Shown here piece by piece: positions 34,052-42,218 of a DNA stretch of 64,000 bases (within the stretch, counting starts at the first letter, position 1; each line of letters begins with the position of its first letter). The notes below the pieces were generated by a model. It searched no databases, was not told the DNA's origin, and saw nothing but the letters and a program-made list of their open reading frames with translations. The position numbers and the translations under genes are program-made. The DNA is from Pseudorhodoferax sp047601025. Lineage in GTDB: Bacteria > Pseudomonadota > Gammaproteobacteria > Burkholderiales > Burkholderiaceae_C. Location of the stretch: NCBI RefSeq assembly GCF_047601025.1, contig NZ_JASGJZ010000001.1, positions 5,084,001 through 5,148,000 of the forward strand. Reading direction: 5' to 3'.

Positions 34052-34079
34052 TCCCCCGCGAACAGCTGTTCGCGGGGGA
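34052..34079. other. Perfect 28-bp palindrome between acyl-CoA dehydrogenase and MaoC genes
   Basis: TCCCCCGCGAACAG (34052-34065) is directly followed by its exact reverse complement (34066-34079). In RNA it would form a very stable hairpin, 22 bp after the dehydrogenase stop and 39 bp before the MaoC start. No T-tract follows. It may be a transcript-stabilising or attenuating element that sets different levels of the two enzymes, or a protein site. Confidence 0.55.
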
Positions 34080-34118
34080 ATGCCGATACCGCATCAACGA
34101 AACCAACAGGAGATAGAC

Positions 34119-34622
34119 ATGAGCTTGATCAACAACCAGATCAACCAGACCTTCGACGAACTGGAAGACGGCCAGGTCTTCAATTCCGGCGGCCGCACCA
34201 TCACCGAGACCGACGTGGTGAACTACTGCGCCCTCACCGGCAACTGGATCGCGATCCACTCCAACACGCTCTACGCCTCCAAGACCCGCTTCGGCAAGCG
34301 CCTGGTGCAGGGCGCGCTGACCTACTCGATCGCCACCGGCCTGATCCAGTTCGGCCTGGGCATCCAGGCCAACTACGGCATCGACAACATGCGCTTCCTG
34401 AAGCCCGTGCTGATCGACGACACCGTGTTCGCCCGCGCCACCGTGATCGGCAAGAAGGTCAAGGACGACAAGTACGGCGTCATCCAGTTCCTGATGCAGG
34501 TGCTGAACCAGGATGGCGACGTCGTGCAGCAAGGCGAATGGAGCCTGCTGATGCTGCGCCGCCGCGAAGACCTGGATGCGCTGGTCGCCTCGACCCTGCC
34601 CGCTCCCAAGACCCCGGCCTGA
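34119..34622 (+). CDS. MaoC-like (hot-dog fold) dehydratase family protein
   Basis: 167 residues, single hot-dog domain. The R-hydratase signature D-x4-H appears as LTGNWIAIHSNTLYASKTRFG (about 40-60): His is kept but the catalytic Asp position (T-G-D) is Asn. The following KRLVQGALTYSIATGL matches the A/Q-G conserved helix start. Expected role: hydration of a trans-enoyl-CoA made by the upstream dehydrogenase, though the Asn raises doubt about ordinary hydratase activity. ACAGGAGATAGAC precedes ATG 34119. Flanked on both sides by strong hairpins. Confidence 0.85.
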   Translation: MSLINNQINQTFDELEDGQVFNSGGRTITETDVVNYCALTGNWIAIHSNTLYASKTRFGKRLVQGALTYSIATGLIQFGLGIQANYGIDNMRFLKPVLIDDTVFARATVIGKKVKDDKYGVIQFLMQVLNQDGDVVQQGEWSLLMLRRREDLDALVASTLPAPKTPA

Positions 34623-34636
34623 CGAGGTGCGAGACA

Positions 34637-34668
34637 CAGGGGCGTGGACCATGCGGTCCACGCCCCTG
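34637..34668. other. Strong hairpin between MaoC and AtuA genes
   Basis: CAGGGGCGTGGACC (34637-34650), loop ATGC, GGTCCACGCCCCTG (34655-34668): a perfect 14-bp stem with a 4-nt loop, 22 bp before the AtuA start. No T-tract. It is the second such hairpin in this operon and may block 3' decay or moderate read-through into atuA. Confidence 0.55.
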
Positions 34669-34689
34669 CAACCATAGGACCGAAAGATC

Positions 34690-36048
34690 ATGAAGACAGT
34701 CAGAATAGGCTCTGGAAGCGGGTTCTGGGGCGACAACCTCGATCCCGCGATCGAGATCGCCAAGCATGGCAACGTGCAGTACCTCGCCTACGACTTCCTG
34801 GGCGAGCCCACGATTCCTCTGCTGCAGAAGATGCAGAAGAAGAATCCCGCGCAAGGCTTCGTGCCTTCGATCCGCGCCGTGGTGCGCGGCGTGCTGCCGA
34901 TCTGCCTGGAAAAAGGCATCAAGATCCTGACCAACGCGGGCGCCGCCAATCCCCAGGCCTGTGCCGACACCATCCTGGCATCGGCCAAGGAGCTGGGCAT
35001 CACCAAGCTCAAGGTCGGCATCGTCACGACCAACGACATCCAGCAGAAGGTTGAGGAACTGCTCGACAAGGGTGTCAAGTTCACCAACCTGGACAACGGC
35101 GACGATGACCTGGGCCGGGTGCGCGACCGCATCGTCGGCTCCTACGTCTATTCCGGCGCCTACGGCTACGTGGAAGCGCTCCAGCAAGGCTGCGACATCA
35201 TCATTTCCGACCGCGCCACCGACGACGCGGCGATCCTGGCGCCCCTGGTCTACGAATTCGGCTGGAAGTGGGACGAGTGGGACAAGCTGGCCGTCGGCAT
35301 CACCGCCGGCCACCTGATCGAATGCGGCGCGGCCTGTACCGGCGGCATCTCCGGGTTGTGGAAGGAAGTTCCCGATCCCTGGAACATCGGCTACCCCATC
35401 GCCGAAGTCAACGACAAGGGCGAGCTGTTCATCACCAAGGTGGACGGCACCGGCGGCCTGGTCAACAAGATCACGCTGACCGAGCACCTGCTGTACGAAG
35501 TGCACGACCCCGGCAACTACCTGATGCCCGAAGTCATCACCGACTTCACCAACGTGGAGATGGAAGTGGTGGCCAAGGACCGCGTGAAGGTCTGGGGCGC
35601 CAAGGGCAAGCCCGCGCCGGCCACGCTCAAGGCGGGCATCGCCTACACCGACGGCTACATCGGCGAGGTCGAGTCCTCCGTGACCTGGCCCGACGCGGTG
35701 GCCAAGGCGCGCCGCTCGTTCGAGATCATCAAGAAGCGCTTCGAGATGGTCAACCTCAAGGCCGAGGAGGTGCGCTTCGACATGATCGGCGTCGACTCCT
35801 GCCACTGGTCGGCTTCGCCCGAGCCGGACGAGGACATCAACGAAGTGCGCATCCGCGTGGCCGCCAAGTGCGCCGACCGCAGCGAGGCCGGCAAGGTGGC
35901 GCGCGAATGCGTGATGCTGATGGGCACCGGCCCGATCGGCTCCACCGGCCAGCTGAACACGCCCGCCCCGCGCGAAGTGTTCGCGCTGTGGCCCACGCTG
36001 ATCGCACGCGAGGAAGTCGTGCAGAACGTCGAGATCCGGGAGCTGTGA
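34690..36048 (+). CDS. Acyclic terpene utilisation AtuA family protein (core domain only)
   Basis: 452 residues. AtuA family (formerly DUF1446): VRIGSGSGFWGDNLDPAIEIAKHG at the start, LAYDFLGEPTIPLLQKM, ILTNAGAANPQACA (about 79-92), and C-terminal MGTGPIGSTGQLNTPAPREVF. AtuA of pseudomonads is needed for citronellol/geraniol growth but its reaction is unknown. Here the protein ends after the core; the small C-terminal domain is a separate gene starting one base after the stop. Neighbours are an IVD-like dehydrogenase, MaoC and thiolase-like genes, but no geranyl-CoA carboxylase, so terpene use is not established. Confidence 0.9.
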   Translation: MKTVRIGSGSGFWGDNLDPAIEIAKHGNVQYLAYDFLGEPTIPLLQKMQKKNPAQGFVPSIRAVVRGVLPICLEKGIKILTNAGAANPQACADTILASAKELGITKLKVGIVTTNDIQQKVEELLDKGVKFTNLDNGDDDLGRVRDRIVGSYVYSGAYGYVEALQQGCDIIISDRATDDAAILAPLVYEFGWKWDEWDKLAVGITAGHLIECGAACTGGISGLWKEVPDPWNIGYPIAEVNDKGELFITKVDGTGGLVNKITLTEHLLYEVHDPGNYLMPEVITDFTNVEMEVVAKDRVKVWGAKGKPAPATLKAGIAYTDGYIGEVESSVTWPDAVAKARRSFEIIKKRFEMVNLKAEEVRFDMIGVDSCHWSASPEPDEDINEVRIRVAAKCADRSEAGKVARECVMLMGTGPIGSTGQLNTPAPREVFALWPTLIAREEVVQNVEIREL

Positions 36049-36049
36049 A

Positions 36050-36391
36050 ATGGCCAAGCTGCAATTGAAAGATCTGGTGTACGCCCGCTCGGGCGACAAG
36101 GGCGACATCAGCAACATCGCCGTCATCGCCAAGGAGCCGCGCTTCTACCCGCTGCTGCAAAAGCACCTGACGGCCGAGCGCGTCAAGGAGTTCTTCGGCG
36201 AGATGGTCAAGGGCCGCGTGGACCGCTACGAGGTGCGCACGCTGCACGCGATGAACTTCGTGCTGCGCAATTCCCTGGGCGGCGGCGCCACGCGCAGCCT
36301 GCGCATCGACTTCACCGGCAAGACCATGTGCCAGGCCATCCTGCGCATCGTCCTGGAGGTCGACGAAAGCGACCTCCACCTGATTCATTGA
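36050..36391 (+). CDS. AtuA-partner small protein (AtuA C-terminal, ferredoxin-like domain)
   Basis: 113 residues. Starts KLQLKDLVYARSGDKGDISNI, followed by a Y-P-L-L...LTAERV segment, then YEVRTLHAMNFVLRNSLGGG and TRSLRIDFTGKT. This is the separate domain found fused to the C-terminus of longer AtuA proteins. It begins 1 bp after the atuA stop, with GGGAG 8 nt before ATG 36050, so the two are certainly co-translated and probably form a complex. Function unknown; the strongly conserved ARSGDKG(D/N) suggests a binding or catalytic loop. Confidence 0.85.
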   Translation: MAKLQLKDLVYARSGDKGDISNIAVIAKEPRFYPLLQKHLTAERVKEFFGEMVKGRVDRYEVRTLHAMNFVLRNSLGGGATRSLRIDFTGKTMCQAILRIVLEVDESDLHLIH

Positions 36392-36403
36392 AGGAGACCC
36401 GAC

Positions 36404-37585
36404 ATGGGCAACAAAGCCAGAATCATCGGCGTCAACATGGTGAAGTTCGCCAAGCCGGGCTCGCACGAACCCTATGAGGTCATGGGGGCCAAGGCCATCC
36501 GGGGCGCGCTGGAAGACGCGGGCATCGGCTACGACCAGGTGCAGCAGGCGTTCGCGGGCTACGTCTATGGCGACAGCACCTGCGGCCAGCGCACGGTGTA
36601 CGACGTGGGCATGAGCGGCATTCCCGTCTTCAACCTGACCAACTACTGCGCCTCGGGTTCGTCCGCGCTGTTCCTGGCGCGCCAGGCCGTGGAAGCGGGC
36701 GTCGTCGAATGCGCCCTGGCCTTCGGGTTCGAGGAAATGAAGCCCGGCGCGCTGGCCAGCGCCTGGAGCGACCGTACCCTCCCGGTGGGCTGGATCTACG
36801 AGTGCCAACAGAAGCTGGCCCCCGAACTGCCCCAGGATGCGCCCCGCGCCATCAAGGCGTTCGGCTCGGCGGGCTGGGCCTACATCAACCGCTACGGCGC
36901 CAACCCCGACATCTTCGCCAAGGTGGCCGTGAAGTCGCGCAACCACGCGATGAACAACCCCTATGCGTTGTTCACCAAGCCCCTCACGGTGGAAGAAGTC
37001 ATGGGTGCCACGCAGATGTACCCCTACCTCACGCGCCTGATGGCCTGCCCGCCCACCTGCGGCGCGGCGGCCACCATCGTGTGCAGCGAGGCGTTCGCCA
37101 AGAAGCACGGCATCACCAACGCCATCGAGATCGCCGGTCAGGCCATGACCACCGATACCGAGGCCAGCAAGACCGACCTCATCAACCTCGTGGGCGCCGA
37201 CATGACGCGCCGCGCGGTCAAGCAGGTCTATGAACAGGCCGGCGTCGGCCCCGAGGACGTAGACGTGGTGGAGCTGCACGACTGCTTCACGCCCAACGAA
37301 GTCATCAGCTACGAGGGCCTGGGCCTGTGCCCCGAGGGCGGCGCCGAGAAGTTCATCAACGACGGCGACAACACCTACGGCGGCAAGTACGTCGTCAACC
37401 CTTCGGGCGGGCTGATGTCCAAGGGCCACCCCCTGGGCGCGACGGGCCTGGCCCAGTGCACCGAGCTGGTGTGGCACCTGCGCGGCACGGCGGGCCAGCG
37501 CCAGGTCGAGAACGCACGCATTGCGCTGCAACACAACATCGGCCTGGGCGGCGCCTGCGTGGTGACCATGTACCGGCGTGCATGA
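36404..37585 (+). CDS. Thiolase-family protein (SCP-x/lipid-transfer type)
   Basis: 393 residues. SCP-x-type thiolase: nucleophilic Cys in NLTNYCASGSSALFLARQAVE (about 80-100), His in VVELHDCFTPNEVISYEGLG (about 288-307), second catalytic His in SKGHPLGATGLAQ (about 340-352), and a C-terminal GLGGACVVTMY where the Cys appears. GAAGGAGACCCGAC precedes ATG 36404, 12 bp after the AtuA partner. Probable role: thiolytic cleavage of a branched 3-ketoacyl-CoA, or the reverse aldol-type cleavage known for some SCP-x relatives that work with MaoC-like proteins. Confidence 0.9.
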   Translation: MGNKARIIGVNMVKFAKPGSHEPYEVMGAKAIRGALEDAGIGYDQVQQAFAGYVYGDSTCGQRTVYDVGMSGIPVFNLTNYCASGSSALFLARQAVEAGVVECALAFGFEEMKPGALASAWSDRTLPVGWIYECQQKLAPELPQDAPRAIKAFGSAGWAYINRYGANPDIFAKVAVKSRNHAMNNPYALFTKPLTVEEVMGATQMYPYLTRLMACPPTCGAAATIVCSEAFAKKHGITNAIEIAGQAMTTDTEASKTDLINLVGADMTRRAVKQVYEQAGVGPEDVDVVELHDCFTPNEVISYEGLGLCPEGGAEKFINDGDNTYGGKYVVNPSGGLMSKGHPLGATGLAQCTELVWHLRGTAGQRQVENARIALQHNIGLGGACVVTMYRRA

Positions 37586-37619
37586 CGCCAGCCAGGTCCA
37601 GGCAGTCAAGGAGACGATC

Positions 37620-38624
37620 ATGAAACAACACCTAGGCCGCCGGGCATGGATGCAGTCGGCCGCCCTCGCCGCCTGCGCCATGGGCAGTCTTGCCTGGTCC
37701 GGCGGCGCGCAGGCGCAGGATTGGCCGTCCAAGCCGGTGCGCATCGTGCTGGCCATCGGCCCGGGCTCTTCGGGCGATACGCTGGCGCGGCTGATGGCGC
37801 CCAAGCTGGAACAGCGCTGGAAGCAGCCGGTCATCGTCGAGAACAAGCCCGGCGCCGGCGGCGTGGTGGGTACCGAGTACGTGGTGCGCGCCACCGATGG
37901 CCACACGCTGCTGCTGGCCACCCAAAGCTCCATCCTGCCCAAGTACACCCAGAAGGGCCTGCGCTTCGACCCGCTGACCGACATCGTGCCGGTGCGCAGG
38001 GTGCTGGACTACCAGTTCATCATCGCGACCAACGCCGAGACGGCCAAGCAGGCGAAGACGCTGAAGGACCTGATCGCGCTCAGCAAGAAGGGCAGCCAGG
38101 GAATCTTCCTGTCCGGACTGGGGCCGACGTCCGTCTTCAACCTGTCCTACGCCATCCTGAACCAGCAGTTGGGTGCCCGCTATACGGCGGTGAACTTCAA
38201 CAACGTCAACGACGCCAACCTGGCGGTGATGCGGGGCGACGCACAGTTCATCGTCAACAACCCGGCGTCGATCCGGCCCTACTTCGCCAATGGCGCCATG
38301 GTGCCGCTGGCGGCCATCAGCAACCATCGCTACGCGAGCCTGCCCGACGTGCCCACGGTGAAGGAAGCCACCGGCTACAGCGGCTACCTCCCCCAGCTGT
38401 GGACGGGCTTCTTCGTGCCCAAGGGCACGCCCGAGGCCGTGGTCGGACGCATCAACGCCGACGTGCAGGCCATCTTCGAGGACGAAGCGTTCCGCAAGGA
38501 AGTCGAGACCAAGCTCACCGCCTCGGTGGCGACCTCCTCTCCTGCCGCCTTCGCCAAGGACATCCGCGACGAAACGACGGTCTGGCAGGACCTGTTCAAG
38601 ACCCTGAACATCCAGCCGGAATAA
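37620..38624 (+). CDS. Bug/TctC-family periplasmic solute-binding protein
   Basis: 334 residues. The signal GRRAWMQSAALAACAMG is twin-arginine-like, cleaved at AQAQ/DW. Blocks RIVLAIGPGSSGDTLARLMAP, IVENKPGAGGVVGTEYVVRATDGHTLLL and YTQKGLRFDPLTD. This central part is nearly identical in DNA to the Bug gene at 52425 (about 37840-37985 versus 52646-52800), while flanks differ more. AAGGAGACGATC precedes ATG 37620. Followed 7 bp later by a CoA-transferase that is a close paralogue of the one paired with the Bug gene at 21086. Confidence 0.92.
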   Translation: MKQHLGRRAWMQSAALAACAMGSLAWSGGAQAQDWPSKPVRIVLAIGPGSSGDTLARLMAPKLEQRWKQPVIVENKPGAGGVVGTEYVVRATDGHTLLLATQSSILPKYTQKGLRFDPLTDIVPVRRVLDYQFIIATNAETAKQAKTLKDLIALSKKGSQGIFLSGLGPTSVFNLSYAILNQQLGARYTAVNFNNVNDANLAVMRGDAQFIVNNPASIRPYFANGAMVPLAAISNHRYASLPDVPTVKEATGYSGYLPQLWTGFFVPKGTPEAVVGRINADVQAIFEDEAFRKEVETKLTASVATSSPAAFAKDIRDETTVWQDLFKTLNIQPE

Positions 38625-38631
38625 GACAGCC

Positions 38632-39834
38632 ATGGCCGGACCGCTGGAGGGCGTGCGCGTCCTCGACTTGACCTCGAACTTCATGGGCCCGTATGCGTCG
38701 CTGCTGCTGGCCGACATGGGCGCCGACATCTGCAAGGTGGAGGCGCCCGGTGGCGACCCGACGCGCGGCGTCGGCCCCTGCCGCAACAAGGGCATGAGCG
38801 TCATCTTCCTGCACCTGAACCGCAACAAGCGCAGCGCGGCGCTGGACCTGAAGAAGCCCCTGGCCGCGCAGGCGATGCAGCGCATGCTCGCCCGCGCCGA
38901 CGTGGTGCTGCACAGCCTGCGCCCCCAGGCCATGGCCAAGCTCGGGCTCACCTACGAGGACGTGAAGCGCGTCAACCCGCGCATCATCTACTGCGGCGCG
39001 TTCGGCTTCGGCCAGAACGGCCCCTATGCCGCCCGGCCGGCGTACGACGACCTGATCCAGGCCGCCGTGGGCATGCCGGTGCTGCAGGCGCGCAAGTCGG
39101 GGCCGCCCTCCTACGTGGCCACGGCCATCGCCGACCGCCTGGTCGGCATGGCCGCCTGCAACGCCGTCGCCATGGCCCTGTACTACCGCGAGAAGACCGG
39201 CCACGGCCAGTCGGTGGAAGTGCCGATGTTCGAGACCTTCGCGCACTTCGTGCTGGGCGACCATTTGTACGGCCACACCTTCGAGCCGCCGATCGGCGAC
39301 TGGGGCTACGCGCGCATGATGAGCGCCGAGCGCCGCCCCTACCAGACGCAGGACGGCTACCTGGGCGTGAACATCTACACCGACCGCCACTGGCAGCGCT
39401 TCTTCCTCGCCGTGGGCCGCCCCGACATGGCCGACGACCCGCGCTACGGCACGATCTTCGGCCGCACCGAGAACATCGGCTATCTCTACAAGTTCCTGGC
39501 CGATACCTTCGAGACCAAGACCACCGCGGAGTGGCTGCGCATCCTGACCGAGGCCGACATTCCGGTCATCGAGATGAACACGCCCGAGACCCTGCTGCGC
39601 GATCCGCACATGCAGGCGGTGAACTTCTTCCAGCTGCAGCAGCACCCCAGCGAGGGCCTGCTGCGCATGATGGGCATCCCCCAGACCTGGAGCGAAAGCC
39701 AGCCCGAGCAGCGCTACCCCGCGCCGCGCCTGGGCGAGCACACGGTGCAGTTGCTGAAGGAATACGGGCTGAGCGCGGACGAGGCGCAGCAGGTCGTGGA
39801 ATCGGGGGGCGCCATGCAAGCTCCCCCTCTGTGA
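38632..39834 (+). CDS. CaiB/BaiF family III CoA-transferase
   Basis: 400 residues. Very close to the minus-strand enzyme at 19875 (shared VLDLTSNFMGPYASLLLADM, CGAFGFGQNGPYAARPAYD, VEVPMFETFAHF, HLYGHTF). Catalytic Asp in ATAIADRLVGMAA (about 163-175). C-terminal APRLGEHTVQLLKEYGL. It starts 7 bp after the Bug stop with only a weak ribosome site, so it is probably translated by coupling. CoA-transferase acting on the acid delivered by its Bug partner; identity unknown. Confidence 0.92.
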   Translation: MAGPLEGVRVLDLTSNFMGPYASLLLADMGADICKVEAPGGDPTRGVGPCRNKGMSVIFLHLNRNKRSAALDLKKPLAAQAMQRMLARADVVLHSLRPQAMAKLGLTYEDVKRVNPRIIYCGAFGFGQNGPYAARPAYDDLIQAAVGMPVLQARKSGPPSYVATAIADRLVGMAACNAVAMALYYREKTGHGQSVEVPMFETFAHFVLGDHLYGHTFEPPIGDWGYARMMSAERRPYQTQDGYLGVNIYTDRHWQRFFLAVGRPDMADDPRYGTIFGRTENIGYLYKFLADTFETKTTAEWLRILTEADIPVIEMNTPETLLRDPHMQAVNFFQLQQHPSEGLLRMMGIPQTWSESQPEQRYPAPRLGEHTVQLLKEYGLSADEAQQVVESGGAMQAPPL

Positions 39835-39907
39835 TCGAAACATGATGGCCGCCCGCGTTTGCGGGACAGGCTCCAGAAGCTGTTTTTCAAGGATTCAGGA
39901 GACGAAG

Positions 39908-41065
39908 ATGCAGGATGATGTGCAATCCGATCTGCCGCTGGCCGGCATCACGGTGGTGGAGCTGGGCGACAGCGCCTCGGCCCCCTTCGCCGGCCACGTG
40001 CTCGCCGGCCTGGGCGCCGAGGTCTGGAAGGTCGAGCGCGCCGGCGGCGACTCCTCGCGCAGTTGGGGACCCAGCCAGTGGAGGGGCAGCGGCGCGGCCT
40101 TCCACGCGCTCAACCGCGGCAAGCGCTCGATCTGCCTGGACATCAAGGATCCGGTGCAGCTGGCCACGCTGCACGACCTGATCGAGCGCCACGCCGATGT
40201 CTTCCTGCACAACCTGCGCCCGGGCAGCTGCGGCCAGTACCGGCTCGATCCGGAAAGCCTGCGCGCGCGCAAGCCCGCGCTGGTGGTCTGCGAGGTCGGC
40301 GCCTACGGCCACGTCGGCCCGCTGAACCAGCTGCCGGGCTACGACCCGCTGATGCAGGCCTTCTCCGGCATCATGATGCTCACCGGCGAGGACGGCCAGG
40401 CCCCCGTGCGCGCCGGCGTGTCCATCGTGGACTTTGGCACCGGCATGTGGGCCGTGATCGGCGTCGTCTCGGCGCTGCTGCGCCGCGAGCGCAGGAAGAT
40501 CGGCGCCACCGTCAACAGCTCGCTGCTGGAGACGGCCATCGCCTGGATGTCCATCGGCATCGCCAACTACGCCGCCGACGGCGAGCCCGGCGGACGCCAC
40601 GGCTCGGGCGTGGCCTTCATCGTGCCGCACCGCGCCTACGAGGCGGCCGACGGCTACGCCATCATCAGCGCCGCCAACGACCGGCTGTTCGCCCGCCTGG
40701 CCGAGGCCCTGGGTCATCCCGAATGGGCCGCCGATCCCAAGTTCGCCACCAATGCGGCGCGCCTGGAGAACCGCAAGGAGATCGATGCGCTGATCGGCCA
40801 GGTCATGCAGCAGCACACGCGCGCCCACTGGCAAAAGCACTTCGACGGCTTCGGCCTGCCCTGCGCCTCGGTGCAGACCACGGCAGAGCTGTACGAGCAC
40901 GCGCAGACCAAGGCCCTGGGCATCCTGGGCAAGACCTGCGAGGAGGAGATCGACCTGGTGGGCATGCCCCTGTCCTTCGACCGCCTGCGCCCTGCGCCTC
41001 TGGAACCCGCCCCAGACGTCGGACAGCACAACGCGCAGCTGCAGCAGTTGCTGCGCGGCCAGTGA
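39908..41065 (+). CDS. CaiB/BaiF family III CoA-transferase, duplicate copy 1
   Basis: 385 residues. ITVVELGDSASAPFAGHVLAGLGAEVWKVE (N-terminal CoA site), LRPGSCGQYRLDPESL, catalytic Asp in AGVSIVDFGTGMWAVIG (about 166-182). From residue 9 to four residues before the end (LPLAG...LLRG) the protein is identical to the enzyme at 53551; only the short ends differ (MQDDVQSD... and ...Q). AGGAGACGAAG precedes ATG 39908. Third in a Bug-CoAT-CoAT series. The recent copy implies either dosage demand or ongoing rearrangement of the locus. Confidence 0.93.
   Translation: MQDDVQSDLPLAGITVVELGDSASAPFAGHVLAGLGAEVWKVERAGGDSSRSWGPSQWRGSGAAFHALNRGKRSICLDIKDPVQLATLHDLIERHADVFLHNLRPGSCGQYRLDPESLRARKPALVVCEVGAYGHVGPLNQLPGYDPLMQAFSGIMMLTGEDGQAPVRAGVSIVDFGTGMWAVIGVVSALLRRERRKIGATVNSSLLETAIAWMSIGIANYAADGEPGGRHGSGVAFIVPHRAYEAADGYAIISAANDRLFARLAEALGHPEWAADPKFATNAARLENRKEIDALIGQVMQQHTRAHWQKHFDGFGLPCASVQTTAELYEHAQTKALGILGKTCEEEIDLVGMPLSFDRLRPAPLEPAPDVGQHNAQLQQLLRGQ
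39932..41060 (+). repeat. 1,129-bp near-identical direct repeat, copy 1
   Basis: Matches 53578-54706 without gaps at an offset of 13,646 bp. I see three mismatches (40015, 40063, 40069), all within the first 140 bp; the rest reads identical. The repeat stops exactly inside the coding region at both ends. Confidence 0.9.
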
Positions 41066-41303
41066 TCCGCCGGCAGGAAACGTGGGGCCCGCCGTGGTAC
41101 CGGCCTTCAAGCCAGGCGCCCGTGGCCTGATCGCCGAGGAAGCCGTGGCCCGGCCCACGCCTGGCCGGCCTGCTTGCACAGGCATGGTTCGCGCGGCAGG
41201 TGGCCAATGAGATCGCCCGCAACCGCGAGCCGGCGCGGGAACTGCGGATCACCGTGGATGCGCGGTGGTTCCTGAACCGCGATCTTTCAGGGAGACGGAC
41301 AGC

Positions 41304-42218
41304 ATGGGCCCGACCGACGCTGGCTATGTCAGCAACATCACGCGCGCGGAAACTTGGGAGTGCGACTACAACGGGCACTGGAATACCCGCTTCTACACGC
41401 GCGCGTTCCAGTACGCCTCCGAAACCGTCGCCCTGCTCGACGGCAAAGGCAATCCCGGCACCGCGACCATCCGTTCGCGGCACATCCGCTTCCACCGCGA
41501 ACTGCTCTCGGGCGATCCGGTGCTCGTGCGCTCGGTGGCGGTCCAGGGCGGGCGGTGGAACGGAGCCGTCGTGCATCTGCTGGAGAGCGATGGCACCTTG
41601 TCGGCCACGGCGCTGGACATGCCTGGCTGCGCCAGCCAGCACCTGCCCCAGGTACACGAACAGGCCCTGGCCCACGCGCTGCCGCGGGGGCTGCTGGATG
41701 ACGCGCCACTGGCCCAAGGCACCACGATCGACGGCCGGCGTGCCAATCTCGGAATCCTGAGGCCCGGCGCCTACGATCACACCGGCGCGCTGATGTTCGA
41801 CGAACTGTTTCGCTACCTCGGCTACGCGAGCTACGACCACCATGTCAGCCTGAGCTACTCGCCCCAGTTCACGGCGCAGAGCGGCGTGGGACGCATGGTG
41901 GTGGAGATGCGGGCCACTTGGCTGGGACAGGCGCCCGCGGGCAGGGGTCTCCGGTCGAACTCATGGCTGATGCATGCCCAGAGCAAGTCCTTCGCCACTG
42001 CGCACTACCTGGAAACACTGGAAGGCGCCCCCATCGCCTTGATCGAGCTGTGCCTGGTGGCCGTGGACATGGCCAGCCGCCGCGCGACGCGCGTACCGGA
42101 TTTCCTGCTGGCCCACGCGCCATCCGGACAATCGCACGATGCGCCTGCCGCCATCGCGAGCAGCGATGGACCGGCAGGCGTCGATCGACAACTCCACTCG
42201 AGAACGGAACACTCATGA
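41304..42218 (+). CDS. Double hot-dog acyl-CoA thioesterase-like protein
   Basis: 304 residues. The N-terminal 4HBT-type hot-dog has RAETWECDYNGHWNTRFYTRAFQYAS (about 14-39; the D-x-x-G-H-x-N-x-x-x-Y pattern). A second hot-dog-like half follows with FDELFRYLGYASYDHHVSLSYSPQF and EMRATWLGQ. AGGGAGACGGACAGC precedes ATG 41304. Stop overlaps the AMACR-like start (ATGA). Could hydrolyse a CoA ester to release a dead-end acid or recover CoA. The 238 bp before it contains no convincing gene. Confidence 0.75.
   Translation: MGPTDAGYVSNITRAETWECDYNGHWNTRFYTRAFQYASETVALLDGKGNPGTATIRSRHIRFHRELLSGDPVLVRSVAVQGGRWNGAVVHLLESDGTLSATALDMPGCASQHLPQVHEQALAHALPRGLLDDAPLAQGTTIDGRRANLGILRPGAYDHTGALMFDELFRYLGYASYDHHVSLSYSPQFTAQSGVGRMVVEMRATWLGQAPAGRGLRSNSWLMHAQSKSFATAHYLETLEGAPIALIELCLVAVDMASRRATRVPDFLLAHAPSGQSHDAPAAIASSDGPAGVDRQLHSRTEHS

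Noticed and set aside
34690..37585. Assignment of the AtuA operon as the citronellol/geraniol (atu/liu) pathway
   Set aside because: The diagnostic geranyl-CoA and methylcrotonyl-CoA carboxylase subunits and the isohexenylglutaconyl-CoA hydratase are absent from the window.
41066..41303. Possible gene remnant between the CoA-transferase and the thioesterase
   Set aside because: Short open stretches exist in several frames, but none shows a recognisable motif or ribosome site.
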